DNA of 64,000 bases from Amorphophallus konjac (taxonomy: Eukaryota; Streptophyta; Magnoliopsida; Alismatales; Araceae), in assembly GCA_022559845.1 (NCBI GenBank), contig JAHNEJ010002368.1, positions 124,001 through 188,000 of the forward strand, written 5' to 3'. Under the pieces are notes generated by a model. That model saw only the letters and a program-made list of their open reading frames with translations, did no database searches and was not told the DNA's origin. This document shows, piece by piece, positions 10,801 to 22,282 of this stretch. The first letter of the stretch is position 1. Each line of letters begins with the position of its first letter. A program made the translations under genes and the position numbers.

Positions 10801-12706
10801 GTCTAGCCGACGGTTCCGTTTTGACCGATTTGAGTCCCGGGTGTGTGGTTCTCGATCCACGTGCCGACCCGTGGCCTGACGGATGCTGTGCACGTCGTCG
10901 GGGCCAGGTGTCGTGGTACGGTGTGGTTCCGGGTGTAGCGTTCTCGACTTGTGTCACCGTGTGTTGGCGTGCGTCGTCAGTTTCTCCAGAAGCGATTCCC
11001 GAGCAGGTCCTGTGGGAGGCCTTGGGCTGCGAGCCCAGTTGTCAAGTCTGGGGGTGGAGACTTCCCTCTTCTCCTTGAGTTGGGTTGTAGCTTGGCGGTG
11101 TGCAAGTTGCCTTGGGAATCATGCTTCTGTGCTTTCCGCGTGGGCCGTGTGTGTGGCCTTAGTCCCGTGAGTTCCCTTCCCGAGGGAATGGTCTCGGAGG
11201 CTCGTGAGCTACCTCGGTACGCGTGCTATCGTGGTTTTAGACCTAAAAATGGACTAGATTGACGGCCTTGTGCTGTTGCGTGCGACGGTCTTGACCCCGA
11301 GTCTTCTGACTCAAGGACCGTTGGCTATAGTGCATTTGGAGGACTGCCCGGAGTCCAGTGGCTTAGCGTCACTTGGGTTTTCTCGACTCTCGCGCAGGGT
11401 GCGTGCATGGCCGTGGACTGTGAGTCCCGTTTCTTCTCCGAATGTGGTCACCGTGCGACGGTGCTGGTACGTGGGACGGTCCCCGTACTTCGTCAGGTTC
11501 GGACGTTGTTTTCCGTTGTCTTGAGAGTCTACTCTCTCAGTGACCCTCCACTAGTCGTAGCCTGCTTACACGCGAGTGGTCCCACCAGGGAGTGGTGGAG
11601 AGGCTACCCTTAGAGACGGTTTGTGGACCGGTTTCCTTCGGGCCCCGCGTCTACCAGCCAGAGTCCGGCTGAGGGGAAAACCGGTCATAGGGCCATACCA
11701 AGGACGGACGGTCTGTGTGTGCACACATGGTTGGGGGCGGTTGGACCCACGTCGAGGGGCGTGACCCCAGCTAGTCACTTGTTTGTGGTTACTTGTACGG
11801 TGTCTCAGTTCCCGCTGGGCCGGAGGGAGACACCTGAGGCGCGGACTAAGACGTCAGTGGACGCATTCGGCCTTGCCTCTAGTGGGAGGTACTCCTGTTC
11901 TGGACAGAGAGTGACAGACTGTCAGTTTCTGCGACTTCGACCTTCGGGTTTTCGGTCGTGTTGGTAGTTGAGTTTCGGTTGTCTCGCCGAGGCGCGTGTG
12001 TCAGTTTTCGTGCCATGAGACTGGTGCTAGTAGCTTTACCGAGGTTGCATTTTGTTGTGCGGTACCCGTGACCAGGTAGTCAGGGTCGCACCTTGGACAG
12101 TGTGCCCAGGTTGGCATTGTTCTAAGAGGCAGGCCTTTACGGCGTGGTTGCCGTGGGTTTTCACTTCGGTAAGCGGTACTAGTGTAGTTCGGTAGCCTCG
12201 ACTGCGAGATCGGGGTGTGCTTTCTGGTACAGTAGGAGTAGTTGTAGTGCCGAGTTTCGACCGGCCACCGGGTTCACTGTTCCTGCTGTTACTGTTGCTC
12301 TCGTAGTTACAGCTTTCTGTGCCGCCGTTGGTTCTTGGTGGGGTTCCGCGGGATCCCTGCTGAATCTCTATTTTGGAGACTCATTTCCTGCTTCTCAGGT
12401 GTGGAGGTTCTTCCTCGCGGTTCGAGGGTGCTGTTCGGAGGTTCTCGGTTTCTAGCTCGCCGGGCCGAGTGTTCACTCGGCATGTGGTACGTTTTTACTG
12501 CTTTAGACTGTACTTTCTGTTGGACTGGACTCTGTTGTAGCTGTAGTTGTTTATTCTGTTATCTGTTGTGTTGTCCTGCTTTATTTCCTATTTCTTTGTG
12601 CCTCCATACTCCTTTTAGCCCTTCCGAGCCCTCCCTGCTCGTGTGCGGTGGTTCGAGTCTCGGGTTATCGGGTCTCCCCCGGTAATCGGATTCTCGGGTC
12701 ATTACA

Positions 12707-15526
12707 GCTGGTATCAGAGCAGTGGTTATGGACGTACATAGGAATTTGAAATATTGCAGTGATCAGAGTCCATAATGTCCAGTACTGTCGGCAGCTGGCT
12801 TAGGATTTTGTGTTCACTTTCTGCCTAATTTCTCGCTTGAGAGCTTGAGTGCGCTGTGCGGCCCTGTGAAGGTGGTTGCTGTTCGCGGCTTTCGTGCCAG
12901 CATGGGGTCTAAGGATCGAGGTCGAGAGCCTTCTCCCTCATCGGTGGTGGCCCTGGTTGTGCTGCGTTGGGCAGAGGCTGCTGGCAGGCGTGAACTCGTG
13001 GTGCTGCGTTCGAGGAATCTGCAACGTGGTCAGGTGACTGGAGAGGATTGTTCATGGTTAAGCGATCGTGAGCGTGCTTCGAGGGAGCTGTTGTCGGTTT
13101 TTGGCCACTCCAGCTTGAGGTTTGTCTAACTCCTGAGGTGTTCTGATCGAGAAGTGTGCTCGGGTGAGCGGAGGATCTTCTCGGTGAGCTGATGTTTCGT
13201 CGAGCCTGAAGTCCTTGTCGTGCTCTGTGGCGTCAGAAATGACGTGTCGGTCCCGATTGTTCTATAAATTTCGAGGCAAGATTTGGCAGAGATGTCTCGA
13301 TAAGTCTTTGCTCCTGCGTTTCTGTCAGTGGATGGGTTGTGTTCGCCTTGGAGTTGGCTTGAGATGTGAAGGCTCCACGGCGAGTTCGGGACTCGAGGAT
13401 GAGCGTCGACGGTTATCGTTGTGGCTCTTGTAGCGGCTCTAGGCGCGGTGCGCTACAGTTTGAGGAATTACAGCGGTGGTTCATCGAGAGATGTTGTGTT
13501 CGCAGTCCGACGTGACACTCGTCGAGTGTGTCGGAGGCGCTGACCTGACGGGAGCGATGGTTTTTCCTTGGCGTTGGATGGTGTTGTTTCCGGCGTGCGC
13601 GAGGTTTGAGGTCAGGTTGATCGTGGAGTTCTTCCGTTGGTCGGAAGTGCGTTTGGTTTCTCTTTTGGTTGGAGAGATTGTGTTTGGCTGAGGCTTGTCA
13701 TCTTGCTTGGTGTGCCTGGATTGGTTGGCCTTGTGTGCCATGAAGTCCGTGCGAGACGTGCTCCTTGTCTTGGCCAGGTGGTTGCCTGTGAGAAGTTGTG
13801 CCCATTCCCTTGTCGTGAAAGGGTGTTGGCAGTTTTCTGAAAGGACGAGTGCTGGTTGGGCGGTGTTTCGGAGAATTTGTGGCTGTGCGCGTGAATCAGA
13901 GTGCGCAGCGGAAGCGTGGTGGGCTTGTGACCCACAGGTCTCAGGATCGTAGTGTTGGTTGCTACGGGCGGATCCCTGAGTTTGCGTTGAGCATTGGAGG
14001 ATTGGTCCCTCTGTGTGGGACGTGTTGTTGCCGTGTCGTTGCTCGAGATATCGTGATTCTTGGCACTGGTAGGATGGAGTGTTGGGGAATGTGCTGGCTA
14101 GTGCGCCGCATGAGTACCCTGTTCATGTGATGGAAGCCATGTCAGGCGTCGGTGTTAGACCCGGATGGGGTTGTTGAGGATGTAGTCTGACGATGGTCGA
14201 GGACGTGTTGGTCAGAGTCGGTGGCTTGGTGCCCGACTTGTGTTCCCAGTCGTGTCCTTGGATGAGATCATTTTTGGAGAAGTGATCTCTGGCAGGCTGT
14301 GGGTTCCTGTTGGTAGCTGTGAGTGACTGGTAAGGCTAGTCTCGTAGTCGACCACGGTGAGATGTATGTTGCTTGGGGACCCGTGAGCACTGTTCAGGTG
14401 GTGTCCCGTGGCTCTGTGGTAAGGGCGGAATCGGGATTGGCAGGTGTCCACTTGGATTGATCGAAGGATTTGATGAGACCAGATGGTAGAGTGATACCTG
14501 TGGGCGGAGGCCTTTTGTGAGATTGGCATCGGATGGTGGTCCTTGATGGGACGTTGGTGTCGCAATGGTTATCCCTGGTTTGCTGACCAGCATGGGATGG
14601 TTCCCCTGTAAGTCGGAGTCAAGTGAGGTGATGACTGAAGACACCTGGATCTTATCAATTGGTTTCATCGTGCTCCCCGGAGAGGGTCGAGTTGGCGCGA
14701 TGATCGAGCTCGGATGCGGAGTCCGAGAGGAGTGCGGCTCGAGATGTGATGATTATCTGTGTGAGTCAGCGGATGGCCTGTCGTGAGTTGGATCGTGCCT
14801 GCGGGGCCGGCGGGAGGTTTCCCGTTGACGCATATCTGGCGACCAGTGGATGGTCTTTTCACAGACAGGAGATACTGGTTGTCGGGGCTCGAGCGTGGGG
14901 AGAGCCGTGTGCCAGCGAGACCTTTTGGTGGCTGATTCTGTGATGTGCCTTTCCAGACGGGATCTGGGCTTTGTTGAAGTTGAATTCTGACAGAATTGGT
15001 CCCATGCGGTTGTTGGCTTTCAGCTTGCCATGTGTGGGGTGTTTCTTGGTGCTGAGCCGATGTTCGGGTTGCGGTCTGTCGAGATGGCTGCTTGAGCTGG
15101 TGGAGGCTATGTATTGGTTGTTCCCTTGAGAGGGTGTGCGACCTGTCAGCCGGTTGTGAAGCTGACGTGTAATTTGTCTGCCGACCATTGGATGGATCGG
15201 TAGCTATTTCTCGTGTCGAGGACTGTGTCTCCTCGGTGAGCGAGATGGTGGCAGCGGTGCCATGATTGGTTCTCGCGTGTCTGAGGTGATGCCGGACGAT
15301 GTCTTTTGGTGCGCCTGCTCTAGTGGCCGGTGTGTGCCGCGCGCGGAGCGAGTTGTTGTTCGTGATTGTAGTCCGGCTATGTCCCTCAGGATCGGTGTTT
15401 TCATGAGAATCGAGGTTTTCTGTGTTGGGGCTCTGACAGCGTTGTCAGTTGGTTCAGTGTTCTTCCCCTGTGACTTCGTGCTAGGTCCTGAATTTCGAGG
15501 ACGAAATTCCTTTAAGGGGGGAGGGC
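12707..15526 (+). mobile_element. Non-coding interior of the gypsy-type element
   Basis: This 2.8 kb interior is G- and T-rich and contains no gag, protease, reverse transcriptase, RNase H or integrase I can recognise. It starts with the primer site and ends with TTTCGAGGACGAAATTCC and a polypurine tract AAGGGGGGAGGG, the ending seen in Tekay-type chromoviruses. This is the layout of a large non-autonomous derivative (LARD-like) that would have to move with enzymes from a related element. Short open frames here are not convincing as genes. Confidence 0.75.
12709..12721 (+). other. Primer binding site of the gypsy-type element
   Basis: TGGTATCAGAGCA lies 2 nt after the LTR end, complementary to initiator Met tRNA. 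Confidence 0.85.
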
Positions 15527-15864
15527 TGTAATGCCCCGGATTTTTCGGATCCTTCTTCTCGGGTCTCGGATCTGCGTTTTCGGTGTATCTGGCTCCGTGT
15601 GTCCGAAATTTCGTTTCGGACATCATTCGTGTTCGGATCGGCGCGATCCGGAGTTATTTCGGAGGCCCGGAAGCGTTCCGCGGCTTTTCCGCGTGTGTTT
15701 TCTGATTCCCGGTGTGTGCTTCGGTAATTCCTTCGAAACCTCGTTGCGGGTGAACCGGGCCGTTCACCGGGGCGCAAGTGATACCGTTGCGATCGATGCG
15801 TTCCGAGGATCGCGGAAACGTGATTTTCTATTTTTTGTTATTTTCTGGAATTTCTGGATTTTCC

Positions 15865-15871
15865 TATATAA
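15865..15871 (+). promoter_or_regulatory. TATA box of the 3' gypsy LTR
   Basis: TATATAA, the same context as 9556-9562. Confidence 0.6.
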
Positions 15872-16614
15872 ACTCCCTTCCTCTCTCTTCTCTCAGGCTC
15901 CTTTTCTCCCCTCTCTTCTCCGGCGGCCGACGGAGCGAGGAGGGGGCGAGGATGCGGGCGAGGATGGGCGAGGATCGAGGCGGTTGCGGACGCGATCCCT
16001 CGGTGGATTCTGAGATGACGTCGTTCGCGTTCCGGGTAGTTTTCGGCGTGGATTAGTCGCTTCGGCGCGCGGTTTCTTCGGTGGAGGTAGGGTGACGGAA
16101 CACTGCTGCGTTCTGCTCATTTTCCCTGCCATTGCACGTCGTTCGGTACCAAAACGGATGTGTTTGGGTCTGTTGTAGCGAAACCGTGGTTTTGTAGGTT
16201 TCGTAGGGTCGGTCGGGAAACGGCGACAATTTCCAGATCGGTTACTGTTAACGGATTCCTTGGGGCGAGAGCATTCTTTTCCTTCTGATTTCATCTCGAT
16301 TGGTGCTCCCGTTGGACCGGTAGAGCTCCGGGAAGCCCGAAAACCTTTTTTGGGTAACTTCGGTAGAATCGCCCGTTTCTCGTGATTCGTGCGTCGTTTT
16401 GACTCTGGTCGGAGTCTAGATGATTGCTAGGGGGTTTACCGCCGTTTCCCCTTCGTTTCGGCACAAATGGGGTGTGGGGAGGCCACCGTTGGGCCAACCC
16501 CACGGTTTGCTCGCCGTGATGGTTGGGCGGTCGAACCAGGGCCCGTCCATCCCCATGGGCGGCCCCGTCTTGACCGTTCATCTGCCCGGCGCGCAGCGTT
16601 CGACTTGGCGCGCA

Positions 16615-17090
16615 GTGAGGGTTATGCGGTCTATCGTGCGACCGCATAACCCAGGTGCGGCCAGGGTTGAGCCGTCCTTTCCCTCCGGTTTTGAACGTTG
16701 CTGGGATGTGTGGCCAGGGTCTAGCCGCATAACTCTTTGTACGGCTAGGAGCTGGCCGTACATCCCCTGGTGTCGTGGGCTGTTGTGCGGCCAGAGGTTG
16801 ACCGCACAAGCCTTACGTGGTGAGCTCCTAGCCGCCCGTTCCCCCGCGCGGCTAGGGGCTAGCTGCACATGTGTTCCCCGTTTGGAGGACGAACGATCGT
16901 GTTGGACCGTTCATCCCCCAGTTGCGGCTGAGGGTCAGCCGTTCGACCTTGGTGCGGCTGGAGACCAGCCGCTTGTGTCTCGTTTGAGCCAGGAGAAGAA
17001 CGGCATGCTGTTGGCCGTATATCCCCTGGTGCGGCCCCTTCCTGACCGTACGTCCCTGAGCGGCCCAGAGTGGACCGCCCAAGGGGCTGG
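16615..17090 (+). repeat. Inverted-repeat array, 3' LTR copy
   Basis: This is the counterpart of the array at 10325-10800. Some substitutions break pairs (for example the unit beginning near 16700 reads TGTGGCC), so individual units are not perfectly kept. Confidence 0.7.
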
Positions 17091-19724
17091 TCTAGTCGGC
17101 ATTTCCGTTTTGACCGATTCGAGTCCCGGGTGTGTGGTTCTCGATCCACGTGCCGACCCGTGGCCTGACGGATGCTGTGCACGTCGTCAGGGCCAGGTGT
17201 CGTGGTACGGTGTGGTCCTAGGTGTAGCGTTCTCGACTCGTGTCACCGTGTGTTGGCGTGCGTCGTCAGTTTCTCCAGAAAGTGATTCCCGAGCAGGTCC
17301 TGTGGGAGGCCTTGGGCTGCGACCCCAGTTGTCCAGTCTGGGGCTGGAGACTTCCCTGTTCTCCTTGAGTTGGGCTACAGCTTGGCGGTGTGAAAGTTGC
17401 CTTGGGAATCATGCTTTTGTGCTTTCCGCGTGGGCCGTGTGTGTGGCCTTAGTCCCGTGAGTTCCCTTTCCGAGGGAGTGGTCTCGACGGCTCGCGATCT
17501 ACCTCGGTACACGTGCTACCGTGGTTTTAGACCTAGAGATTGGACTAGATTGACGGCCTTGTGCTGTTGAGTGCGACGGTCTTGACCCCGAGTCTTCTGA
17601 CTCAAGGACCATTGGTTGTAGTGCGTCTGGAGGACTGCCCGGAGTCCAGTGGCTTAGCGTCACTTGGGTTTTCTCGACTCTCGCACAGGGTGCGTGTGTG
17701 GCCGTGGACTGTGAGTCCCGTTTCTTCTCCGACTGTGGTCACCGTGCGATGGTGCTGGTACGTGGGACAGTCCCCGTACTTTGTCGGGTTCAGACGTTAT
17801 TTTCCGTTGTCTTGAGAGTCTGCTCTCTCAGTGACCCTCCACTAGTCGTAGCCTGCTTACACGCGAGTGGTCCCACCAGGGAGTGGTGGAGAGGCTACCC
17901 TTAGAGACGGTTTGTGGACCGGTTTCCGTTGGGCCCCACGTCTACCAGCCAGAGTCCGGTTAAGGGGAAAACCAGTCAGAGGGCCAGACAAGGGACGGAC
18001 GGTCTGTGTGTGCACACGTGGTTGGGGGCGGTTGGACCCACGTCGACGGGCGTGACCCCAGCTAGTCACTTGTTTGTGGTTACTTGTACGGTGTCTCAGT
18101 TCCCGCTGGGCCGGAGGGAGACACCTGAGGCGCGGACTAAGACGTCAGTGGACACATTCGGCCTTGCTTCTAGTGGGAGGTACTCCTGTTCTGGACAGAG
18201 AGTGACAGAGTGTCAGTTTCCGTGACTTCGATCTTCGGGTTTTCGGTTGTGTTGGCAGTTGAGTTTCGGTTGTCTCGCCGAGGCACGTGTCGGTTTTCGT
18301 GCCATGAGACTGGTGCTAGTAGCTTTACCGAGGTTGCATTTTGTTGTGTGGTACCCGTGACCAGGTAGTCAGGGTCGCACCTTGGACAGTGTGCCCAGGT
18401 TGGCTGTGTTCTGAGAGACAGGCCTTTACGGCGTGGTTGCCGTGGGTTTTAACCGGTAAGAGGTACTAGTGTAGTTCGGTAGCCTCAACTATGAGATCAG
18501 GGTGTGCTTTCTGGTACAGTAGGAGTAGTTGTAGTGCCGAGTTTCAACCGGCCACCGGGTTCACTATTCCTACTGTTACTGTTGCTCTCGTAGTTACAGC
18601 TTTCTGTGCCGCCGTTGGTTCTTGGTGGGGTTCCGCGGGATCCCTGCTGAGTCTCTGTTTTGGAGACTCATTCCCTACTTCTCAGGTGTGGCGGTTCTTC
18701 CTCGAGGTTCGAGGGTGCTGTTCGGAGGTTCTCGGTTGCCAGCTCGCCGGGTCGAGTGTTCACTCGGCATGTGGTTCGTTTTTACTACTTTAGACTGTAC
18801 TTTCTGTTGGGCTGGACTTTGTTGTAGCTGTAGTTGTTTATTTTGTTATCTGTTGTGTTGTCCTGCTTTATTTCCTATTTATTTGTGCCTCCACACTCCT
18901 TTTAGCCCTTCCGAGCCCTCCCGGCTCATGGGTGGTGGTTCGAGTCTCGGGTTATCGGGTCTCCCTCGGTAATCGGATTCTCGGGTCGTTACAATCTCTC
19001 TCGGGTAAGTTGCTCCACCACTCCCGGGTGGGTCATCACACGCGTGCCGTAAGAAGGCTACGACTAGTGGCAGGTCACTCAACGTGAACAAAGAAGGCCA
19101 CACATGCACCCATCACGAGTAACACGGAGTAATAGGTGGCACGATGCCACCAGACTCTGGACAGCCCCCTAGACCTACTAAATCCAACGGTCCTTGAGTT
19201 ACAGGACTCGAGTCAAGACCGTTGTACACAACGGCACAGTGCCGTCAATCTGGCCTAATCCCTAGGTCTGAAACCATGGTGACATGATTCCCAAGGTAGC
19301 TCACAAGCCGCTGAGACCATTCCCCAAGCCAGGGAACACGGGAAACCTCCAGCCCCAAGCTGGTTGACTGGACTCATAGTCCAAGGCCATACGCACGGCC
19401 CACATGGAAACCACCTTTCGGAGAATCTCACGACGTGCGGGGAAACCCCACCGCACTCACACCAATGCACAACGAGTCGATCTAGCGAGAACACGGAAGC
19501 CCGGAACACATGGGCTCAGCCGGACCTCCAAACCCACGGGCACGTTAATCGAGATAACGTGACACCTCCGGACACCCCCAAAAGTACAAACACGGGTCCC
19601 ACGGTGTCCGGGACATTCACGAGGCCAAGGGTCAACGACTGGGTCACAACTAGGTCGACCGGAGACCAACACAGCCCAAAACGGACACGGCGAGCACGAA
19701 GAATCGCCTAGCGGTCCTCTATGG

Positions 19725-20095
19725 ACTGTTAGGGAGCCTAGCGGTCTACCCCTGGACCGCAAGGCCCAGCCTAGCGGTCTAGGCAGGACCGCAAGGGCCG
19801 ACGACGAACCAAAAACCCAAGCGATCACTCTCGGACCGCCAAGCAGGGTGGCGGTCTTTCGCCTAACCGCTAGGCAGAGCCTAGCGATCAGTCGCAAGAC
19901 CACTACCCCACTGACCTCAAACAACTAAGTACGGGCAAACGGTCACCCCTGGACTGCAAAGCACATACCGCTAAGGAACCCTGGCGGTCTATCGCCAGAC
20001 CGCAAGGCTCGAACTGACATAAGGGGGACCCTAGCGGTCTCCATACAACCGCTTAGCACCCTAGCGGTCGCTGGAACGATCGCTAGGTCATCCCG
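19725..20095 (-). repeat. GCGGTC...GACCGC inverted-repeat array in the minus-strand gypsy LTR
   Basis: About ten units of the form TAGCGGTC, 6-10 nt, then GACCGC or a one-base variant, often followed by AAGG or TAGG. Clear units begin near 19738, 19766, 20000 and 20033. Confidence 0.7.
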
Positions 20096-20138
20096 AGCGC
20101 GAAAACGGCGGGAACCACGGGAAAACCCATTCCACGCC

Positions 20139-20143
20139 CCATT
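20139..20143. repeat. Target site duplication, left (ccatt)
   Basis: CCATT lies directly before the LTR start at 20144 and recurs at 31360-31364 directly after the 3' LTR. Confidence 0.9.
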
Positions 20144-20207
20144 TATTGTGCCCCTGTAGTTTTTGATGATCTGTAGTTTTGATGATAGCAAACTTATGAG
20201 TCACAAG

Positions 20208-21245
20208 TCTATACATCCATGCATCATTACTCTCTGCATAGTCTGGACAATTAATACAGCATAAGTCTATACACTGGTCCGTCTCACTGAGCGTCTCAAG
20301 TGGACACTAAGTCTATACACTGGACCGTCTCACTTAGCGTCTTTGTGTAAGTCACTCGCCACCAAGTCTATACATTATGGCACGCAAAGTCTGCACAACG
20401 CATTGTCTGCAAGTCTGCACATTGCTATAAGCACGCATGCAAAGTCTAGACAGCCATGGGCAAGTCTATACATCGCATTGCATGCATGCAGGTCTAAGTA
20501 TGTACACTGGCTGCAGCATGCTCGCATAAAGTCTATACATTGCATCTTAGCATGCTTGCACAGTACAAACAAAGTCTGTACATTCATATGTGCATTGTGC
20601 ATTGCTCTTGGCAGAGTCTGTACATCGTTATGCTGCCTTGTGCCGTAGCAAGTCTATACATTCTCTATGCTCGAGATTTGACGCCCACAAGAAGTGGCGT
20701 CACTTCTGAAACAAACGTCTAAGTGTAAGGCATCTTTTTGTTGAGCATCGCTTCATCAACTCTATACATTGTCTGCTTGCATAACGTTGAGTTTGTACAT
20801 CACTTGAACACTCATTGCACTCTAACTCTATACATTGCTTCATGTATTCCACTCATAACTCTATACACTGCTTCACTCATTGCATGAAGTCTGCACATTG
20901 TGTTGCTTTGTTCATACTTTGTTTTGCTAAGTCTACACATTGATGCACATTTACTTCTGCATATTTGAAGTATGTACATGGCTTAAGCTCTGCATATTTG
21001 AAGTCTATACATGGCATAAGCTCTGCATATATGGAGTCTATACATGGCATAAGTCCTGCATATAGGAAGTATGTACATGGCATAGTCTTGCATATCTGAA
21101 GTCTATACAGGCTACAGCACTGCATTTACTAAGTCTGTACAACACCATGGGTCTGCATACGTAGAGTCTGAACACTGCATAGCTTCGCATTCACAATGTC
21201 TGTACATTGCTTCAGCAGTGCCTTCATACAGTCTGTACATCGCTT
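20208..21245 (+). repeat. Dispersed RAGTCTRTACA motif array, 5' LTR
   Basis: About 29 copies of AAGTCTATACA, AAGTCTGTACA or close variants (AACTCTATACA, AAGTATGTACA, AAGTCTGCACA), all on the plus strand, average one per ~36 bp with irregular spacing. The DNA between copies is mostly unique with CATTGC- or ATGGC-like tails. Confidence 0.85.
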
Positions 21246-21439
21246 AAACCTTAAACTGACAATTCTATTTCGACTGTCTGACAGGGATTCTTTGCAGAGA
21301 CTGATGACTGGGCACGTGATCCGAGGATAAGGGGAGTGACCAGATTATGACACGTGTACTGAAAGCCTGCTGGATGCTGCCACGTGGTCCAAGCCATTGG
21401 GCGGGAGATGTGGAGAGCACACGCCCTTCCTGCTGCTGG

Positions 21440-21448
21440 TATATATAT
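21440..21448 (+). promoter_or_regulatory. TATA box of the copia 5' LTR
   Basis: TATATATAT in GGTATATATATGGAG, downstream of the motif array and about 780 bp upstream of the primer site. Confidence 0.6.
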
Positions 21449-22225
21449 GGAGTTTCTTCCTTCAGAAGAAGCTGATCGAATAGATGCAACCAGAGCTAAG
21501 AGAAAAGAACAGAGAGTGAGCGCCTGCATGATCTACAGAGAAGAAGAAAAAGAGAGAAGAAGATTCAGAGAGAAGAAGAGAAAGAGAGAAGAGAAGATTG
21601 AGAGAGTTGAGTTGAGAGAGTCTTTTCGAAGTCTTGTAAATCAGTCTCTTGGTTCAGATACCAGAGCTGATACTGCTCAATTGAGCTACATTCGTTTTGG
21701 TTTTCCATTTCGTTTGTCTCTGTCTTTACTGTTTTCGAAACTCTTTTGTTATCAAGCTGTGAGCCAGTAATTGCAGTGGAGGTTTCCACTGGACAGGTGA
21801 AGCTGTAATCCTCAGCAGGCGAGACCAGGTCTCGGACGGCTAAGCTGTATCGCCCAGCGGTTGCAGAGGATTTGTTCCTCTGGTCAGCAAGCTGTAAAGC
21901 CCAGCGAAGCTGTGTATCAGCGGTCTATTGGCAAGCTGTGAAGCCCAGCTGTTCAAGCTGTGAGTCAGCATGATCCACATTCCAGTTGGAGTGTGGGGTG
22001 GATGTAGATCTCTGGATTGAGATCGAACCACCTTAAAGATCGGTGTCTACTGTGTGATTGCATGTTGTTTGTGTGATTTCTTAGTGTTCCTTCTGTCGTT
22101 CAACAGTTGCTTGTTTTAATTCCGCATTAGAGTTCAACTGTGTTCTAAAATTAGACATTAGATCTATTCACCCCCCTCTAGATCCACTCTCAGTGGTAAT
22201 AGACTACGTCCATCTAACATAACAG

Positions 22226-22238
22226 TTGGTATCAGAGC
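22226..22238 (+). other. Primer binding site of the copia element
   Basis: TTGGTATCAGAGC begins 1 nt after the LTR, complementary to initiator Met tRNA. Confidence 0.95.
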
Positions 22239-22282
22239 CTAACTCTTCTACAGGGACTTACAGCCCGAAGAGGAAGGTACAG

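Larger units (their letters stand above)
9444..12706 (+). mobile_element. 5' LTR of a non-autonomous gypsy-type element, 5' end deleted
   Basis: This aligns along its length with the 3' LTR from 15753 to 18993 and ends in CATTACA directly before a primer site. The first ~226 bp of the 3' LTR (TGTAATGCCCCGG onward) have no counterpart here, so the start is lost. The LTR is GC-rich with a TATA box at 9556-9562 and an array of imperfect inverted repeats at 10325-10800. Long open frames on both strands (for example 10131-11078 plus and 9555-10520 minus) overlap each other and match no protein family I recognise, so they are treated as chance frames of GC-rich DNA. Confidence 0.85.
15527..18993 (+). 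mobile_element. 3' LTR of the gypsy-type element (full length, ~3.47 kb)
   Basis: It begins TGTAATGCCCCGG right after the polypurine tract and ends GGGTCGTTACA. It aligns with the 5' LTR from 15753 onward, with scattered substitutions and a few small indels. The TATA box and the inverted-repeat array are kept. The sequence just past 18993 is the interior of an opposite-strand LTR of a related family, so this element appears to have inserted into that LTR. Confidence 0.85.
18994..20143 (-). mobile_element. Gypsy LTR of a related family, minus strand, left part
   Basis: Reverse-complemented, this matches the general text of the plus-strand gypsy LTR (GACGGC..TTG.., CTCAAGGACCGTTGG, GAGTGGTGGAG). 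It is diverged and much shorter, so it is a related family and not the same copy. It is cut on the left by the plus element and on the right by the copia insertion, and it continues at 31360-32067. The remainder beyond 18994 is missing, which implies a deletion together with the 5' end of the plus element. Confidence 0.7.
20144..22224 (+). mobile_element. 5' LTR of a full-length copia (SIRE/Maximus-type) element
   Basis: This LTR is 2,081 bp, the same length as the 3' LTR. It starts TATTGTG where the 3' LTR has TGTTGTG, so the terminal TG is mutated here. It ends CATAACA next to the primer site. The first half holds about 29 copies of a motif near RAGTCTRTACA. A TATA box at 21440-21448 precedes a purine-rich leader. 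By-eye comparison with the 3' LTR gives roughly 50 differences, mostly transitions, or about 2-2.5 percent. That indicates a fairly recent insertion. Confidence 0.95.

Noticed and set aside
10131..11078. Long plus-strand open frame (315 codons), with a longer counterpart at 16420-17460 in the other LTR
   Set aside because: It lies wholly inside GC-rich LTR, overlaps an equally long frame on the other strand, matches no family and differs in length between LTR copies.
20208..21245. CRISPR-like reading of the repeated CTRTACA motif
   Set aside because: The motif is only about 11 bp, spacing is irregular, and the context is a plant LTR. CRISPR arrays are prokaryotic with longer regular repeats.
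21384..21770. 128-codon open frame in the copia LTR leader
   Set aside because: It starts within the promoter, is an Arg/Glu-rich translation of a purine-rich leader, and is not followed by any known domain.
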